The notes: generated by a model not told the origin, from the letters alone. DNA of 64,000 bases from Psychromarinibacter sp048262455 (GCA_048262455.1 JBLXFD010000005.1:1-64000); one strand, 5' to 3'. Counted from the first letter of the stretch, positions 7,695 to 17,045 are shown. Numbers and translations: made by a program.

Positions 7695-8134
7695 GCGACA
7701 GCGCCTCCAGCCTTTCCGTCGCGCTGTTCAGCGAGATCTTCATGGCGGACCAGCTGGCCCGCGTGAAACTGGCGCGTGTGCTGCCCAAGGGGATGGAGCT
7801 GAGCCATTTCTCGGTGCTCAACCATCTGGCCAAGTCCCGCGACGAGAAGACGCCGGGGCAATTGGCGAAGGTGTTCCACGTCACCCGCGGCGCCATGACC
7901 AACACGCTGAACAAGCTGGCCTGGTCGGGCTACATCCACATCCGCCCCGACTGGGACGACGCGCGGCGGAAGTTCGTCTCGATCAGCCCCGCCGGGCGGC
8001 GTGCCTGCGACGAGGCGTTCGAGGTGATCGCCGGGCTGATCGCCGAGGTGGTGGACGACATCGGCCCCGAGCGGGTGCGCGCCGCGCTGCCGGTGCTGCG
8101 CGAGGTCCGCACCCGGCTGGGCGAGGTCGACTGA
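7691..8134 (+). CDS. MarR-family transcriptional regulator
   Basis: 147 residues with a winged helix-turn-helix: ELSHFSVLNHLAKS, the recognition region TPGQLAKVFHVTRGAMTNTL and the wing HIRPDWDDARRKFV, then a dimerising C-terminal helix. MarR proteins usually repress nearby genes and release DNA on binding a ligand. The start overlaps the hydrolase stop (ATGA, 7691-7694), so it is in the grxC operon. Its own stop abuts the ubiG stop on the other strand with no gap. Target unknown. Confidence 0.88.
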   Translation: MSDSASSLSVALFSEIFMADQLARVKLARVLPKGMELSHFSVLNHLAKSRDEKTPGQLAKVFHVTRGAMTNTLNKLAWSGYIHIRPDWDDARRKFVSISPAGRRACDEAFEVIAGLIAEVVDDIGPERVRAALPVLREVRTRLGEVD

Positions 8135-8878
8135 TTATTCCGGCCGCAGGCAGGTGGTGACGTAGTTCACCGACAGGTCGCGGTCCGACAGCGCCCATGT
8201 CCAGGCCATCGGGTTGAACACGAAGCCCTTGCGGTCCACCGGCGTCAGGCCCGCCCGCTCCAGCAGTGCGAACAGCTCGTCCGGGGTGATGAACTTGCGC
8301 CAGTCGTGGGTGCCCCTGGGCAGCCAGCGCATCACCTGTTCGGCCCCGATGATCGCCATGACGTAGCTTTTCGGGTTCCGGTTCAGGGTCGAGCAGACCA
8401 TCAGCCCCCCCGGCTTCAGCAGGTCGTGGCAGGCGGTCAGGTAGGCCAGCGGGTCAGAGACGTGTTCGACCACCTCCATGTTCAGCACCGCGTCGAACCG
8501 CTCGCCGGCCGCGGCCAGCGCCTCGGCGGTGGTGTGGCGGTAGTCGATGGTCAGCCCGGACTGGCGCGCGTGGACCTCGGCGACGGGGATGTTGCCGGCG
8601 GCGGCATCGGCGCCCACCACCTCGGCCCCCAGCCGCGCCATGGGCTCCGACAGCAGCCCGCCGCCGCAGCCGATGTCGAGGATGCGGAGCCCCTCGAAGG
8701 GCTTCGGCTGCGCCAGGTCGCGGCCGAACTCGCTGGCGATCTGCGAGGTGATGTAGTCCAGCCGGCATGGGTTCAGCATGTGCAGCGGCTTGAACTTGCC
8801 GTTCGGGTCCCACCACTCCGCAGCCATCGCCTCGAACTTGGCGACCTCGGCGGGATCTATCGTGCCTTGCGCGCTCAT
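8135..8878 (-). CDS. ubiG: Ubiquinone biosynthesis O-methyltransferase
   Basis: 247 residues. UbiG performs both O-methylations of ubiquinone synthesis. The SAM site ILDIGCGGGLLSEPMARLG is exact, and EWWDPNGKFKPLHMLNP near the N-terminus and the late VDRKGFVFNPMAWTW are characteristic of UbiG. Divergent from pip, with a 92-base shared upstream region. Confidence 0.96.
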   Translation of the reverse strand: MSAQGTIDPAEVAKFEAMAAEWWDPNGKFKPLHMLNPCRLDYITSQIASEFGRDLAQPKPFEGLRILDIGCGGGLLSEPMARLGAEVVGADAAAGNIPVAEVHARQSGLTIDYRHTTAEALAAAGERFDAVLNMEVVEHVSDPLAYLTACHDLLKPGGLMVCSTLNRNPKSYVMAIIGAEQVMRWLPRGTHDWRKFITPDELFALLERAGLTPVDRKGFVFNPMAWTWALSDRDLSVNYVTTCLRPE

Positions 8879-8952
8879 GGCGGTCCTTTCCGTGGTCCTG
8901 CTCCGGCCCGGTGGGCGGAAATTTCACCGGCCCCGTGGAAGGACCATGCGGG

Positions 8953-8965
8953 GGGCTATATAGGG
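8953..8965. promoter_or_regulatory. Palindromic -10-like element between ubiG and pip
   Basis: GGGCTATATAGGG, with the palindrome CTATATAG, sits 6 to 18 bases before the pip start. The same 13 bases occur at 39009-39021 in front of dnaK. It can act as a -10 box in either direction. No convincing -35 box is seen here. Confidence 0.35.
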
Positions 8966-8970
8966 GAGTT

Positions 8971-9972
8971 ATGGACAAGGTCGCGGATCGAAGAAAGACC
9001 CCCCATCTCTACCCGCCGGTCGAGCCGTTCGACCAGCGGATGCTGGAGGTGGGCGACGGGCACCGGGTGTACGTCGAGCAATGCGGCAACCCCCGGGGCA
9101 TCCCGGTGCTGGTGCTGCACGGCGGCCCCGGCGGCGGCTGCAGTCCCGCGATGCGGCGCTACTTCGACCCCGAAAGTTACCGCGTGGTGCTGTTCGACCA
9201 GCGCGGCTGTGGCCGGTCGCGGCCCCATGCCAGCGTCGAGAGCAATACCACCTGGCACCTGGTGCGCGACATCGAGCAGATCCGGCAGGAGCTGGAGATC
9301 GATCGCTGGATCGTCTTCGGCGGCAGCTGGGGCGCGACGCTGTCGCTGATCTACGCCCAGACCCACCCCGCGCAGGCCGCGGCGCTGGTGCTGCGCGGTG
9401 TGTTCCTGATGACCCGGGCAGAGCTGGACTGGTTCTACGGCGGCGGCGCGGCGCGGTTCTTTCCCGACCTCTGGGCCCGCTTCGAGGGGCTGGTGCCCGA
9501 GGAGGAGCGCGGCGACCTGATCGGCGCCTACCATCGCCGGCTGTTCGGCAACGACCTGATGGCCGAGACCCGCTTTGCCCGCGCCTGGACCTCCTGGGAG
9601 AACGCGCTGGCCTCGATGGAAAGCAACGGGCCGGGGGGCGAAAGCCCGGCGGACTACGCCCGCGCCTTTGCCCGGCTGGAGAACCATTACTTCACCAACG
9701 CCGGTTTCCTCGAGTGCGACGGGCAGATCCTGCGGGACGTGGGCCGGCTGGAGGGCATCCCCGGATACATCGTGCAGGGACGCTACGACCTGATCTGTCC
9801 GCCGGTCTCGGCCTGGCGGCTGCACCGGGCCTGGCGAGGGTCCGACATCCGGCTGATCGGGCGGGCGGGGCACGCCCTGTCAGAGCCGGGGATCAGTGCC
9901 GAACTGGTGCGCATCATGGACACGCTGCGAAGCGATCCGGCCATGCGTGCGCTGGCGACTGCCCCAGCGTAA
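8971..9972 (+). CDS. pip: Prolyl aminopeptidase (proline iminopeptidase)
   Basis: 333 residues, alpha/beta-hydrolase fold of peptidase family S33. The oxyanion segment LVLHGGPGGGCSP, the strand VVLFDQRGCGRS and the nucleophile elbow FGGSWGATLSL with Ser119 are all present; the late GRYDLICPP and GRAGHALSEPG supply the Asp and His. The enzyme removes N-terminal proline from peptides in the cytoplasm. ATG 8971 is chosen because it gives the standard N-terminus LYPPVEPF. The -10-like TATATA is so close that a very short or absent leader is possible. Confidence 0.95.
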   Translation: MDKVADRRKTPHLYPPVEPFDQRMLEVGDGHRVYVEQCGNPRGIPVLVLHGGPGGGCSPAMRRYFDPESYRVVLFDQRGCGRSRPHASVESNTTWHLVRDIEQIRQELEIDRWIVFGGSWGATLSLIYAQTHPAQAAALVLRGVFLMTRAELDWFYGGGAARFFPDLWARFEGLVPEEERGDLIGAYHRRLFGNDLMAETRFARAWTSWENALASMESNGPGGESPADYARAFARLENHYFTNAGFLECDGQILRDVGRLEGIPGYIVQGRYDLICPPVSAWRLHRAWRGSDIRLIGRAGHALSEPGISAELVRIMDTLRSDPAMRALATAPA

Positions 9973-9985
9973 GAGTTTGCAAGGC

Positions 9986-10013
9986 TTTACATGTGAGCGG
10001 TAGCGGGTACCTT
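9986..10013 (+). promoter_or_regulatory. Possible sigma-70 promoter of the peptide ABC operon
   Basis: TTTACA (9986-9991), 16-bp spacer, TACCTT (10008-10013), 36 bases before the TTG start. Moderate match. Confidence 0.4.
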
Positions 10014-10048
10014 ATGGATCTTCGCTGCAACCCGGGGGAACGGATAGC

Positions 10049-11047
10049 TTGCACCCTGTCCTGAAGATCGTGATCCAGAGACTTTTCCTTGGGCTGGTCA
10101 CGCTGCTGGTGGTCTCGGTCGTCATCTTCACCGCCGTGAACATGCTGCCCGGCGACTTCGCCCAGGCGATCCTGGGACAGTCCGCCTCGCCCGAGGCAGT
10201 GGCCGCGATCCGGCGGGATCTGGGGCTGGATCAGCCCGCCGTCACCCGCTACTTCACCTGGCTCGGCGACATGCTGCGCGGCGATCTCGGCATCAGCTTC
10301 GCGCAGGCCAACTTTGCGAATTTCGTCGGTTCCGGCGCCGGGTCCGGCCCGGTTACGGTGCTTACCCAGATCGCGCCGCGGTTCGAGAACACCATCTTCC
10401 TCGCCGGCGTCACCGCCGCCATCGCGGTGCCGCTGTCGCTGACGCTGGGGGTGCTGGCCGCGCTCTACCGCAACTCGGCCTTCGACAAGGCGGCCAACGT
10501 CTTTACCCTGTCGTCGATCTCCTCGCCAGAGTTCTTCCTGGCCTACGTGCTGATCCTGTTCCTGGCGGTGCTGAACCCGGTGCTGCCGTCGCTGTCGAAC
10601 ATCTACGAAGGCATGCCCTTCTCCGAGCGGCTGGTGCGCACGCTGCTGCCGGCGCTGACCCTGACGCTGGTGGTGACCGCGCACATGATGCGGATGACGC
10701 GGGCGGCGATCATCAACCTGCTGGCCAGTCCCTATATCGAGATGGCGCGGCTGAAGGGCCTGTCGCCGATCCGGGTCATCGTGCGGCACGCGCTGCCCAA
10801 CGCGCTGGCGCCGATCATCAACGTGATCGCGCTGAACCTGGCCTACCTGATCACCGGCGTCGTGGTGGTCGAGGTGGTCTTTGTCTATCCCGGCATCGGT
10901 CAGCTGTTCGTTGACGCGGTCAAGAACCGCGACATCCCGGTGGTGCAGGCCTGCTGCCTGATCTTCGCGGCCGCCTACATCCTGCTGAACCTGCTGGCGG
11001 ACGTGCTGTCGATCCTGTCCAACCCGCGCCTGAGGCATGCCCGATGA
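10049..11047 (+). CDS. ABC transporter permease, peptide/nickel type (DppB-like)
   Basis: 332 residues, an inner-membrane permease with six predicted membrane segments. The EAA loop that contacts the ATPase is clear (EMARLKGLSPIRVIVRHALP). The family N-terminus with FTAVNMLPGD and LGLDQPAVTRYFTWL is present. The start is TTG at 10049; GGGGGAA lies nine bases upstream, and no in-frame ATG gives the family N-terminus. It overlaps the next permease by ATGA. The operon order permease-permease-ATPase-binding protein is complete. Confidence 0.92.
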   Translation: MHPVLKIVIQRLFLGLVTLLVVSVVIFTAVNMLPGDFAQAILGQSASPEAVAAIRRDLGLDQPAVTRYFTWLGDMLRGDLGISFAQANFANFVGSGAGSGPVTVLTQIAPRFENTIFLAGVTAAIAVPLSLTLGVLAALYRNSAFDKAANVFTLSSISSPEFFLAYVLILFLAVLNPVLPSLSNIYEGMPFSERLVRTLLPALTLTLVVTAHMMRMTRAAIINLLASPYIEMARLKGLSPIRVIVRHALPNALAPIINVIALNLAYLITGVVVVEVVFVYPGIGQLFVDAVKNRDIPVVQACCLIFAAAYILLNLLADVLSILSNPRLRHAR

Positions 11048-12237
11048 ACCTCTGGCTGTGGCTCCTCGTCATCACCCTGGCGATCCTTGCCGGGGGTTTC
11101 CTGTTCCGCGCCGCGGGGCAGGCGCTGACCGGCGGCAAGCCCTATTTCCGCGACATGACCTTCGCGGTGGCGGTGGGCTACGTGCTGGCAGGGGCGTTAC
11201 TGCTCTACGGCGCCTACAGCTACTTCCTGGCGCGCACGCTGCCCGAGGAGGAGGCGAACGGCTACTTCTTCTTCCGCGTGGCGGTGGAGGGTTTCGTGAT
11301 CTTCGCGATCGCCGCCTTCCTGTTCCGCCTGCTGGGCCGCTACGTCGGCACCTCCGGCACCCGCCGGCTGTTCCGCAATATGCCGCTGACCGCCGCCTTC
11401 GGGATCCTGACGATCCTGATCTACGCCGCGCTGGCGATCTTCGCGCCGCTGATCGCGCCGCATGGGCAGGAGACGGTGTTCGCCGCCGCCAACGTGGTGC
11501 CGGGGGGCAACCCGGCGCTGGGCGGCAACCCGGACTTCCCGCTGGGCACCGACCAGATCGGCCGGGACATCCTAAGCCGGCTGATCCACGGCGCGCGCAA
11601 TACCGTGGGCATCGCCTTCGTGACCACCTGCCTGGCCTTTCTCATCGGCGGCACGCTGGGCTTTCTCGCGGCGAGCATCGGCGGCTGGCTGGACCAGGTG
11701 CTGTCGCGGCTGGTGGACGTGCTGATGGCGATCCCGGCGCTGATCTTCTCGCTGCTGCTGATCACCGTGGCCTCGGCCTGGGTGCAGGGCAGCGGGCTGA
11801 CGGCGGCCATGGTGGTGATCATCGCACTGATCGACAGCACCCGGGTCTACCGGCTGGCGCGGGCGGTGGGGGTGAACATCGTGGTGATGGACTACATCGA
11901 GGCCGCCAAGCTGCGGGGCGAGGGGCTGGCCTACCTGATCTTCCGCGAGATCCTGCCAAACGCCACCGCGCCGCTTCTGGCGGAGTTCGGGCTGCGGTTC
12001 TGCTTCGTGTTCCTGACGATCTCGGCGCTCAGCTTCCTCGGGGTGGGCATCCAGCCGCCGCTGGCGGACTGGGGCACCATGGTCAAGGACCTCTCGGCCT
12101 TCATCAACTACGCCGCCTTCGCACCGCCCATCGCCGCCGCGCCGCTGCTGGCGGCGGGGGCCATCGCGCTGTTGACCGTGGCGGTGAACTTTGTCGTGGA
12201 CTGGATGCTGCACAAGTCGTCGGGGCTGAAGGAATGA
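11044..12237 (+). CDS. ABC transporter permease, peptide/nickel type (DppC-like)
   Basis: 397 residues, longer than typical DppC because of an N-terminal extension with about three extra hydrophobic segments before the standard domain, which begins near the LFRNMPLTAAFGILTILIY region. The landmark GTDQIGRDILSRLIHGAR and the EAA motif AAKLRGEGLAYLIFREILP are present. It forms the translocation channel with the DppB-like partner. Starts and ends in ATGA overlaps. Confidence 0.92.
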   Translation: MNLWLWLLVITLAILAGGFLFRAAGQALTGGKPYFRDMTFAVAVGYVLAGALLLYGAYSYFLARTLPEEEANGYFFFRVAVEGFVIFAIAAFLFRLLGRYVGTSGTRRLFRNMPLTAAFGILTILIYAALAIFAPLIAPHGQETVFAAANVVPGGNPALGGNPDFPLGTDQIGRDILSRLIHGARNTVGIAFVTTCLAFLIGGTLGFLAASIGGWLDQVLSRLVDVLMAIPALIFSLLLITVASAWVQGSGLTAAMVVIIALIDSTRVYRLARAVGVNIVVMDYIEAAKLRGEGLAYLIFREILPNATAPLLAEFGLRFCFVFLTISALSFLGVGIQPPLADWGTMVKDLSAFINYAAFAPPIAAAPLLAAGAIALLTVAVNFVVDWMLHKSSGLKE

Positions 12238-13916
12238 CCACGCCGGAACAGGACCCCCAGAAGGACAAGCCGCGCGAGCTGCTGGTGGACATCCGCGATC
12301 TGTGGATCGAGGGCCGGTCCGACGAGGAATGGCACCCGATCATCAACGGCGTCGACCTGCAGCTGCACCGCGGCGAGGTGCTGGGACTGATCGGCGAATC
12401 CGGCGCCGGCAAGTCGACGCTGGGGCTGGCCGCCATGGGCTATACCCGCGACGGCGTGCGGGTCTCGCGCGGCAGCGTGGAATTCGACGGGATCGACCTG
12501 CTGACCGCCTCTGCCGCCACCAAGCGCGACCTGCTGGGCAAGCGCATCGCCTACGTCGCGCAATCCGCCGCCGCCAGCTTCAACCCCGCGCACAAGCTGA
12601 TCGAGCAGCATGTCGAGGGGCCGGTGCAGCACGGCGTGGCGGGCAAGGGCGAGAGCATCGAGGACGGGATCGAGCTGTACCGCCGGCTGCGGCTGCCGAA
12701 CCCGGACGAGATCGGCTTTCGCTATCCGCACCAGGTCTCCGGCGGGCAGCTGCAGCGGGCGATGACCGCGATGGCCATGTCCTGCCGTCCCGACCTGATC
12801 ATCTTCGACGAACCGACCACGGCGCTGGACGTGACCACCCAGATCGAGGTGCTGGCCGCGATCCGCAAGATCGTCGACGATTTCGACACCGCGGCGATCT
12901 ACATCACCCACGATCTCGCCGTGGTCGCGCAGATGGCCGACCGCATCAAGGTGCTGCTGAAGGGCGACGAGGTCGAAGAGGCCGACACCCGCGAGATGCT
13001 GGACAAGCCGCAGGAGGAATACACGAAAAGCCTCTGGGCGGTGCGCAGCTTCGAGCGGCCGGAAAAGCCCGCGCCGGCGGCGGACGCGGTTCCCGTCATC
13101 TCTGTCAGGGGCGTCACCGCGGCCTATGGCAAGCAGCCGGTGCTGCACGACGTCAGCTTTGACATCCACGCCGGGCGCACCGTCGCCGTGGTGGGGGAAA
13201 GCGGGTCGGGCAAGTCCACCACCGCGCGGGTCATCACCGGGCTGCTGCCGCCGCTTTCGGGACAGGTGGAATACCGCGGAGAGCCGCTGCCGGGCGATTA
13301 CCGCAAGCGCACGCGCAACCAGTTGCGGCAGGCGCAGATGATCTACCAGATGGCCGACACCGCGCTGAACCCGCGCAAGACCATCGGCGAGATCATCGGC
13401 CGGCCGGTACAGTTCTACATGGGCCTGCGCGGCCGCAAGAAACGCGCCCGGGTGCGCGAGCTGCTGGACGCGATCGAGCTGCCGCCGGAACAGTTCATCG
13501 ACCGCCTGCCGTCCGAGCTGTCGGGTGGCCAGAAACAGCGCGTCGGCATCGCCCGCGCGCTGGCGGCAGAGCCGGAGTTCATCATCTGCGACGAGGTCAC
13601 CAGCGCGCTGGACCAGCTGGTCGCCGAGGGCATCCTGAAGCTGCTGGCGCGGCTGCAGGACGAGCTGGGGCTGAGCTACATGTTCATCACCCACGACCTC
13701 GCCACCGTCCGCGCCATCGCCGACGAGGTGGTGGTGATGAAGGACGGCCGCGTGGTCGAGCAGGGGCCGAAGACACAGATGTTCACCCCGCCGCACCACG
13801 CCTACACCGACCTGCTGCTCAGTTCCGTGCCGGAGATGGACCCGGATTGGCTGACCGACCTGCTGGCCGAACGCGGAGTTGAGAACATCGGCGATGCCGC
13901 TGTTGGTAAGATGTAA
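12234..13916 (+). CDS. Fused double ATP-binding protein of the peptide ABC transporter (DppD-DppF type)
   Basis: 560 residues with two complete ABC domains. Domain 1 (about 15-270) has Walker A GESGAGKST, signature VSGGQLQRAM and Walker B DLIIFDEPTTALD. Domain 2 (about 285-540) has GESGSGKST, signature LSGGQKQRVG and Walker B EFIICDEVTSALD. Both ATPases needed for the importer are therefore in one chain. Start ATG 12234 overlaps the permease stop; the frame is open further upstream, but only as a shadow of the permease. Confidence 0.94.
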   Translation: MTTPEQDPQKDKPRELLVDIRDLWIEGRSDEEWHPIINGVDLQLHRGEVLGLIGESGAGKSTLGLAAMGYTRDGVRVSRGSVEFDGIDLLTASAATKRDLLGKRIAYVAQSAAASFNPAHKLIEQHVEGPVQHGVAGKGESIEDGIELYRRLRLPNPDEIGFRYPHQVSGGQLQRAMTAMAMSCRPDLIIFDEPTTALDVTTQIEVLAAIRKIVDDFDTAAIYITHDLAVVAQMADRIKVLLKGDEVEEADTREMLDKPQEEYTKSLWAVRSFERPEKPAPAADAVPVISVRGVTAAYGKQPVLHDVSFDIHAGRTVAVVGESGSGKSTTARVITGLLPPLSGQVEYRGEPLPGDYRKRTRNQLRQAQMIYQMADTALNPRKTIGEIIGRPVQFYMGLRGRKKRARVRELLDAIELPPEQFIDRLPSELSGGQKQRVGIARALAAEPEFIICDEVTSALDQLVAEGILKLLARLQDELGLSYMFITHDLATVRAIADEVVVMKDGRVVEQGPKTQMFTPPHHAYTDLLLSSVPEMDPDWLTDLLAERGVENIGDAAVGKM

Positions 13917-13985
13917 CCGAATCACCGAGATGCGACGACGCGGGCCCGGCCCGCCAGACAAGAAGAAGCAAAGGGAGTGTAATCA

Positions 13986-15533
13986 ATGACACGTTTCACG
14001 AGACGCGGACTTCTGCGCACCGGGGCCGCCGCCGGCGTTCTCGCCGTCACCGGGCTGCCGCTGCAGGCGCAGGCCAAGCGCGGCGGGAGGCTGCGGATGG
14101 GCCTGAACGGGGCCAATACCTCGGACAGCTGGGACAGCCGCACGCATTCCGACATCTTCATGATCTCCTGCGCGCTGGGCGCGGTCTTCGACGCGCTGAC
14201 CCAGGTGGCCGCCGACGGCACCCTGCAGGGCGAGCTGGCGGAAAGCTGGGAAGGCTCCGAGGACGCGAAGACCTGGACCTTCAACCTGCGCAAGGGCGTG
14301 ACCTTCCACAACGGCAAGCCCTTCGGCGCCGACGACGTGATCGAAAGCCTGCAGATGCACGTGGGCGAGGGGGTCAAATCCGCCGCCAAGCCGGTGGTCG
14401 AGGCGATCACCGAGATGAACAAGCTGGGCGAGCACCAGGTTGAATTCGTGCTGGCCGACGGCAACGTCGACTTCCCCTACCTGATGGCCGACTATCACCT
14501 GCTGATGTACCCCGCCGGCCAGATCGACGAGGCCATTTCCCAGGGCATCGGCACCGGCCTCTACAAGGTAGAAAGCTTCGATCCGGGCGTGCGCTTCGTG
14601 GGCAACCGTGTCGACGGCCACTACAAGGACGGCGAGGCCGGCTGGTTCGACTCGGTCGAGATCATCGCGGTGAACGACATCACCGCGCGGATGAACGCGC
14701 TGCTGACCGGGCAGGTCGACGTCATCAACGACATCGACTTCAAGACCGAGGCGCTGCTGAAAGCGAACCCGGCCACCGACATCTTCGAGGTCACCGGCAA
14801 CCAGCAGTTCACCTTCCCGATGCTCACCGACGTCGGCCCCTTCGCGGACGTCAACGTCCGCAAGGCGCTGAAGCACGCGGTCAACCGGCGCGAGATGGTG
14901 GACAAGATCCTGCTGGGTCACGGCAGCGTCGGCAACGACAGCCCGATCGGGCCGGCCAACCAGTTCTACCATGCCAGCATGGAACAGACGATGTACGACC
15001 CCGACAAGGCCAAGTTCTACCTGAAGGAGGCGGGGATGGACTCGCTTTCGGTGGACCTGTCGGTGTCGAACGCGGCCTTCACCGGCGCGGTGGACGCGGC
15101 GCAGCTGTACCAGGCCTCGGCAAAGGCGGCGGGCATCACCATCAACATCGTGCAGGAGCCGGCGGACGGCTACTGGTCCAACGTCTGGCTGAAGAAGCCT
15201 TGGTGCGCGGCCTACTGGTCCGGCCGGGCGACCGAGGACCTGATGTTCTCCAGCGCCTACAAGGCGGGCGTTCCGTGGAACGACACCCACTGGAACGACG
15301 AGCGCTTCGAAGAGCTGCTGGTGATGGCGCGCACGGAAAGCGACACCGACAAGCGGCGCGAGCTGTACTTCGAGATGCAGGAGATCCTGCACGAGCGCGG
15401 CGGCGTGGTGCTGCCGATGTTCGCCAATTTCGTCGGCGCGAAGTCCAGCAAGATCGCCCATGGCGACGCGATCGGCAACGTCTACAAGGTGGACAACGGC
15501 CGCGTGGCCGAACGCTGGTGGATGGCTTCCTGA
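13986..15533 (+). CDS. Periplasmic substrate-binding protein of a peptide-type ABC transporter (SBP_bac_5)
   Basis: 515 residues. A twin-arginine-like signal (TRRGLLRTGAAAGVLAVTG) ends near QAQA, so it is exported, perhaps folded. The rest matches the DppA/OppA family: LAESWEGSEDAKTWTFNLRKGVTFHNG, then FADVNVRKALKHAVNR. It captures the solute for the upstream permeases. Substrate cannot be read from sequence. The AAGGGAG ribosome site is good. A strong hairpin follows the stop. Confidence 0.92.
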   Translation: MTRFTRRGLLRTGAAAGVLAVTGLPLQAQAKRGGRLRMGLNGANTSDSWDSRTHSDIFMISCALGAVFDALTQVAADGTLQGELAESWEGSEDAKTWTFNLRKGVTFHNGKPFGADDVIESLQMHVGEGVKSAAKPVVEAITEMNKLGEHQVEFVLADGNVDFPYLMADYHLLMYPAGQIDEAISQGIGTGLYKVESFDPGVRFVGNRVDGHYKDGEAGWFDSVEIIAVNDITARMNALLTGQVDVINDIDFKTEALLKANPATDIFEVTGNQQFTFPMLTDVGPFADVNVRKALKHAVNRREMVDKILLGHGSVGNDSPIGPANQFYHASMEQTMYDPDKAKFYLKEAGMDSLSVDLSVSNAAFTGAVDAAQLYQASAKAAGITINIVQEPADGYWSNVWLKKPWCAAYWSGRATEDLMFSSAYKAGVPWNDTHWNDERFEELLVMARTESDTDKRRELYFEMQEILHERGGVVLPMFANFVGAKSSKIAHGDAIGNVYKVDNGRVAERWWMAS

Positions 15534-15557
15534 TCCCGGCATCAGCCGGATGACCAG

Positions 15558-15587
15558 CGCCCGCCGGAGCGATCCGGCGGGCGTTTT
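15558..15587 (+). terminator. Rho-independent terminator or intercistronic attenuator
   Basis: A perfect 11-bp stem (15558-15568 with 15573-15583), GCGA tetraloop and four T. It sits only 16 bases before the ATG of the decarboxylase, leaving no room for a promoter between them. Confidence 0.8.
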
Positions 15588-15603
15588 CGTGAGGGGAACG
15601 CAG

Positions 15604-16998
15604 ATGACCGAGGGCAGGCGCCTCGACCCGCAGGACTGGGACGTTTTCCGCCGCGATCTCCACGCGCTGCTGGACACCTGCCTTGACCGGCTGGAGGCGG
15701 CGCGCGATCTGCCCTGGCAGCCGCCGCCGGCCGACATGGCCGCGCGGGTGACGATCGGCGGGCAGGGGGCGCCGGCGGGGCGGGTGTTCGACCGCATGGT
15801 TGCAGAGATCCTGCCCTACGGCACCGGCAACACGCACCCCCGGTTCTGGGGCTGGGTGCATGGCACCGGTCTGCCCGTGGCGGTGGCGGCCGAAATGGTC
15901 GCGGCCACCATGAACGCCAACCTCGGCGGCCGGAACCATGGCGCGATGGAGGTGGAGCGCGCGGTGATCGGCTGGCTGGCGCGGCTGGCGGGGATGCCGG
16001 GCGCCTCGGGACTGCTGACCGCCGGAACCTCGCAAGCCACGGTGCTGGCGCTGAGCGCGGCGCGGATGCGGGCCTTTCCCGAGGTGCGGCAGGACGGGTT
16101 GCGGGGCCTACCACCGCTGCGGGTCTATGCCGCCGAGGGCGCCCATGCCTGCGTGGCCAAGGCGCTGGAGGTGATGGGCCACGGCAGCGGCGCGCTGCGC
16201 CCGGTGCCGCTGCGCGACGGCGCCATGGATCCCGGGGCGCTGGCGGGCATGGTGGAGCAGGATCTTGCCGACGGCCTTCATCCGCTGGCGGTGGTGGGCA
16301 CCGCCGGGTCGGTCAACACCGGCACCTTCGATCCCTTCCCCGCGCTGGCGGATTTCTGCGCCGCGCATGGCATCTGGCTGCACGCCGATGCCGCCTTCGG
16401 CTTCTGGACCCGGCTGGCAGAGCCGCCCTGGCGCGGGCTGACGCAGGGGATAGAGCGGGCGGACAGCATCGCCACCGACTTTCACAAGTGGATCGGCGTG
16501 CCCTACGACTGCGGCGCCTGCCTTGTCGCCGATGCGGACCTGCACCGGCGCACTTTCGCCGCCCGGCCCGATTACCTTGCCGGGCAAGCCGAGGGGCTGG
16601 GGGGCGGCGGCGACTGGTTCTGCGACTACGGCATCGACCTGTCGCGGGGCTTCCGGGCGCTGAAGGTCTGGGCCGCGGTCGAGACGCTGGGCGAGGCGGC
16701 GCTGGGCGCGGCGATCAGCGACAACTGCCGGCAGGCGGCGCTGATGGGGCGATTGGCGGAGCAATCGGAATGGCTGGAACTGGCGCAGCCGGTGGTCTCG
16801 AACCTGTGCTGCATGGTGCCGCGCCGGGGCGAAGCGGCGCAGATCGCGGCGCGGCTGCAGCTTTCGGGCGAGGCGGTGTTCTCCACCACCGTCCTCGATG
16901 GCCGTGCCTGCCTGCGCGCCGCCATCGTCAACCACCGCACCACCGAGGCCGACGTGCGCGCGGCGGTGGCTGCGGTGGAGCGGGAGGCGCAGGCCTGA
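15604..16998 (+). CDS. PLP-dependent decarboxylase (group II, aromatic amino-acid/glutamate decarboxylase family)
   Basis: 464 residues. The PLP lysine is Lys295 in the motif ATDFHKWIGVPYDCG. The region HPRFWGWVHGTG, GLLTAGTSQATV and LHADAAFGFW (Asp contacting the PLP ring nitrogen) are typical of group II decarboxylases. It removes the alpha-carboxylate from an amino acid to yield an amine; the exact amino acid is unknown, and some family members are aldehyde synthases. ATG 15604 follows GAGGGGAACGCAG. Because the gene lies directly behind the importer genes, it may process the imported compound after partial read-through of the hairpin. Confidence 0.88.
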   Translation: MTEGRRLDPQDWDVFRRDLHALLDTCLDRLEAARDLPWQPPPADMAARVTIGGQGAPAGRVFDRMVAEILPYGTGNTHPRFWGWVHGTGLPVAVAAEMVAATMNANLGGRNHGAMEVERAVIGWLARLAGMPGASGLLTAGTSQATVLALSAARMRAFPEVRQDGLRGLPPLRVYAAEGAHACVAKALEVMGHGSGALRPVPLRDGAMDPGALAGMVEQDLADGLHPLAVVGTAGSVNTGTFDPFPALADFCAAHGIWLHADAAFGFWTRLAEPPWRGLTQGIERADSIATDFHKWIGVPYDCGACLVADADLHRRTFAARPDYLAGQAEGLGGGGDWFCDYGIDLSRGFRALKVWAAVETLGEAALGAAISDNCRQAALMGRLAEQSEWLELAQPVVSNLCCMVPRRGEAAQIAARLQLSGEAVFSTTVLDGRACLRAAIVNHRTTEADVRAAVAAVEREAQA

Positions 16999-17016
16999 GC
17001 CTCCCGCAGCGCGCTC

Positions 17017-17045
17017 TTGCACATCGGGGGGGATGCGGCTATATC
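17017..17045 (+). promoter_or_regulatory. Sigma-70 promoter of the rimP-nusA-infB operon
   Basis: TTGCAC (17017-17022), a 17-bp spacer and TATATC (17040-17045). It leaves a leader of about 90 bases before rimP, holding the hairpin GCCTCGG/CCGAGGC (17061-17083) and a T-tailed hairpin at 17101-17123. Confidence 0.65.

Noticed and set aside
12108..13961. 617-codon minus-strand frame
   Set aside because: Antisense shadow of the double ATPase gene, with high-GC codon bias keeping it open.
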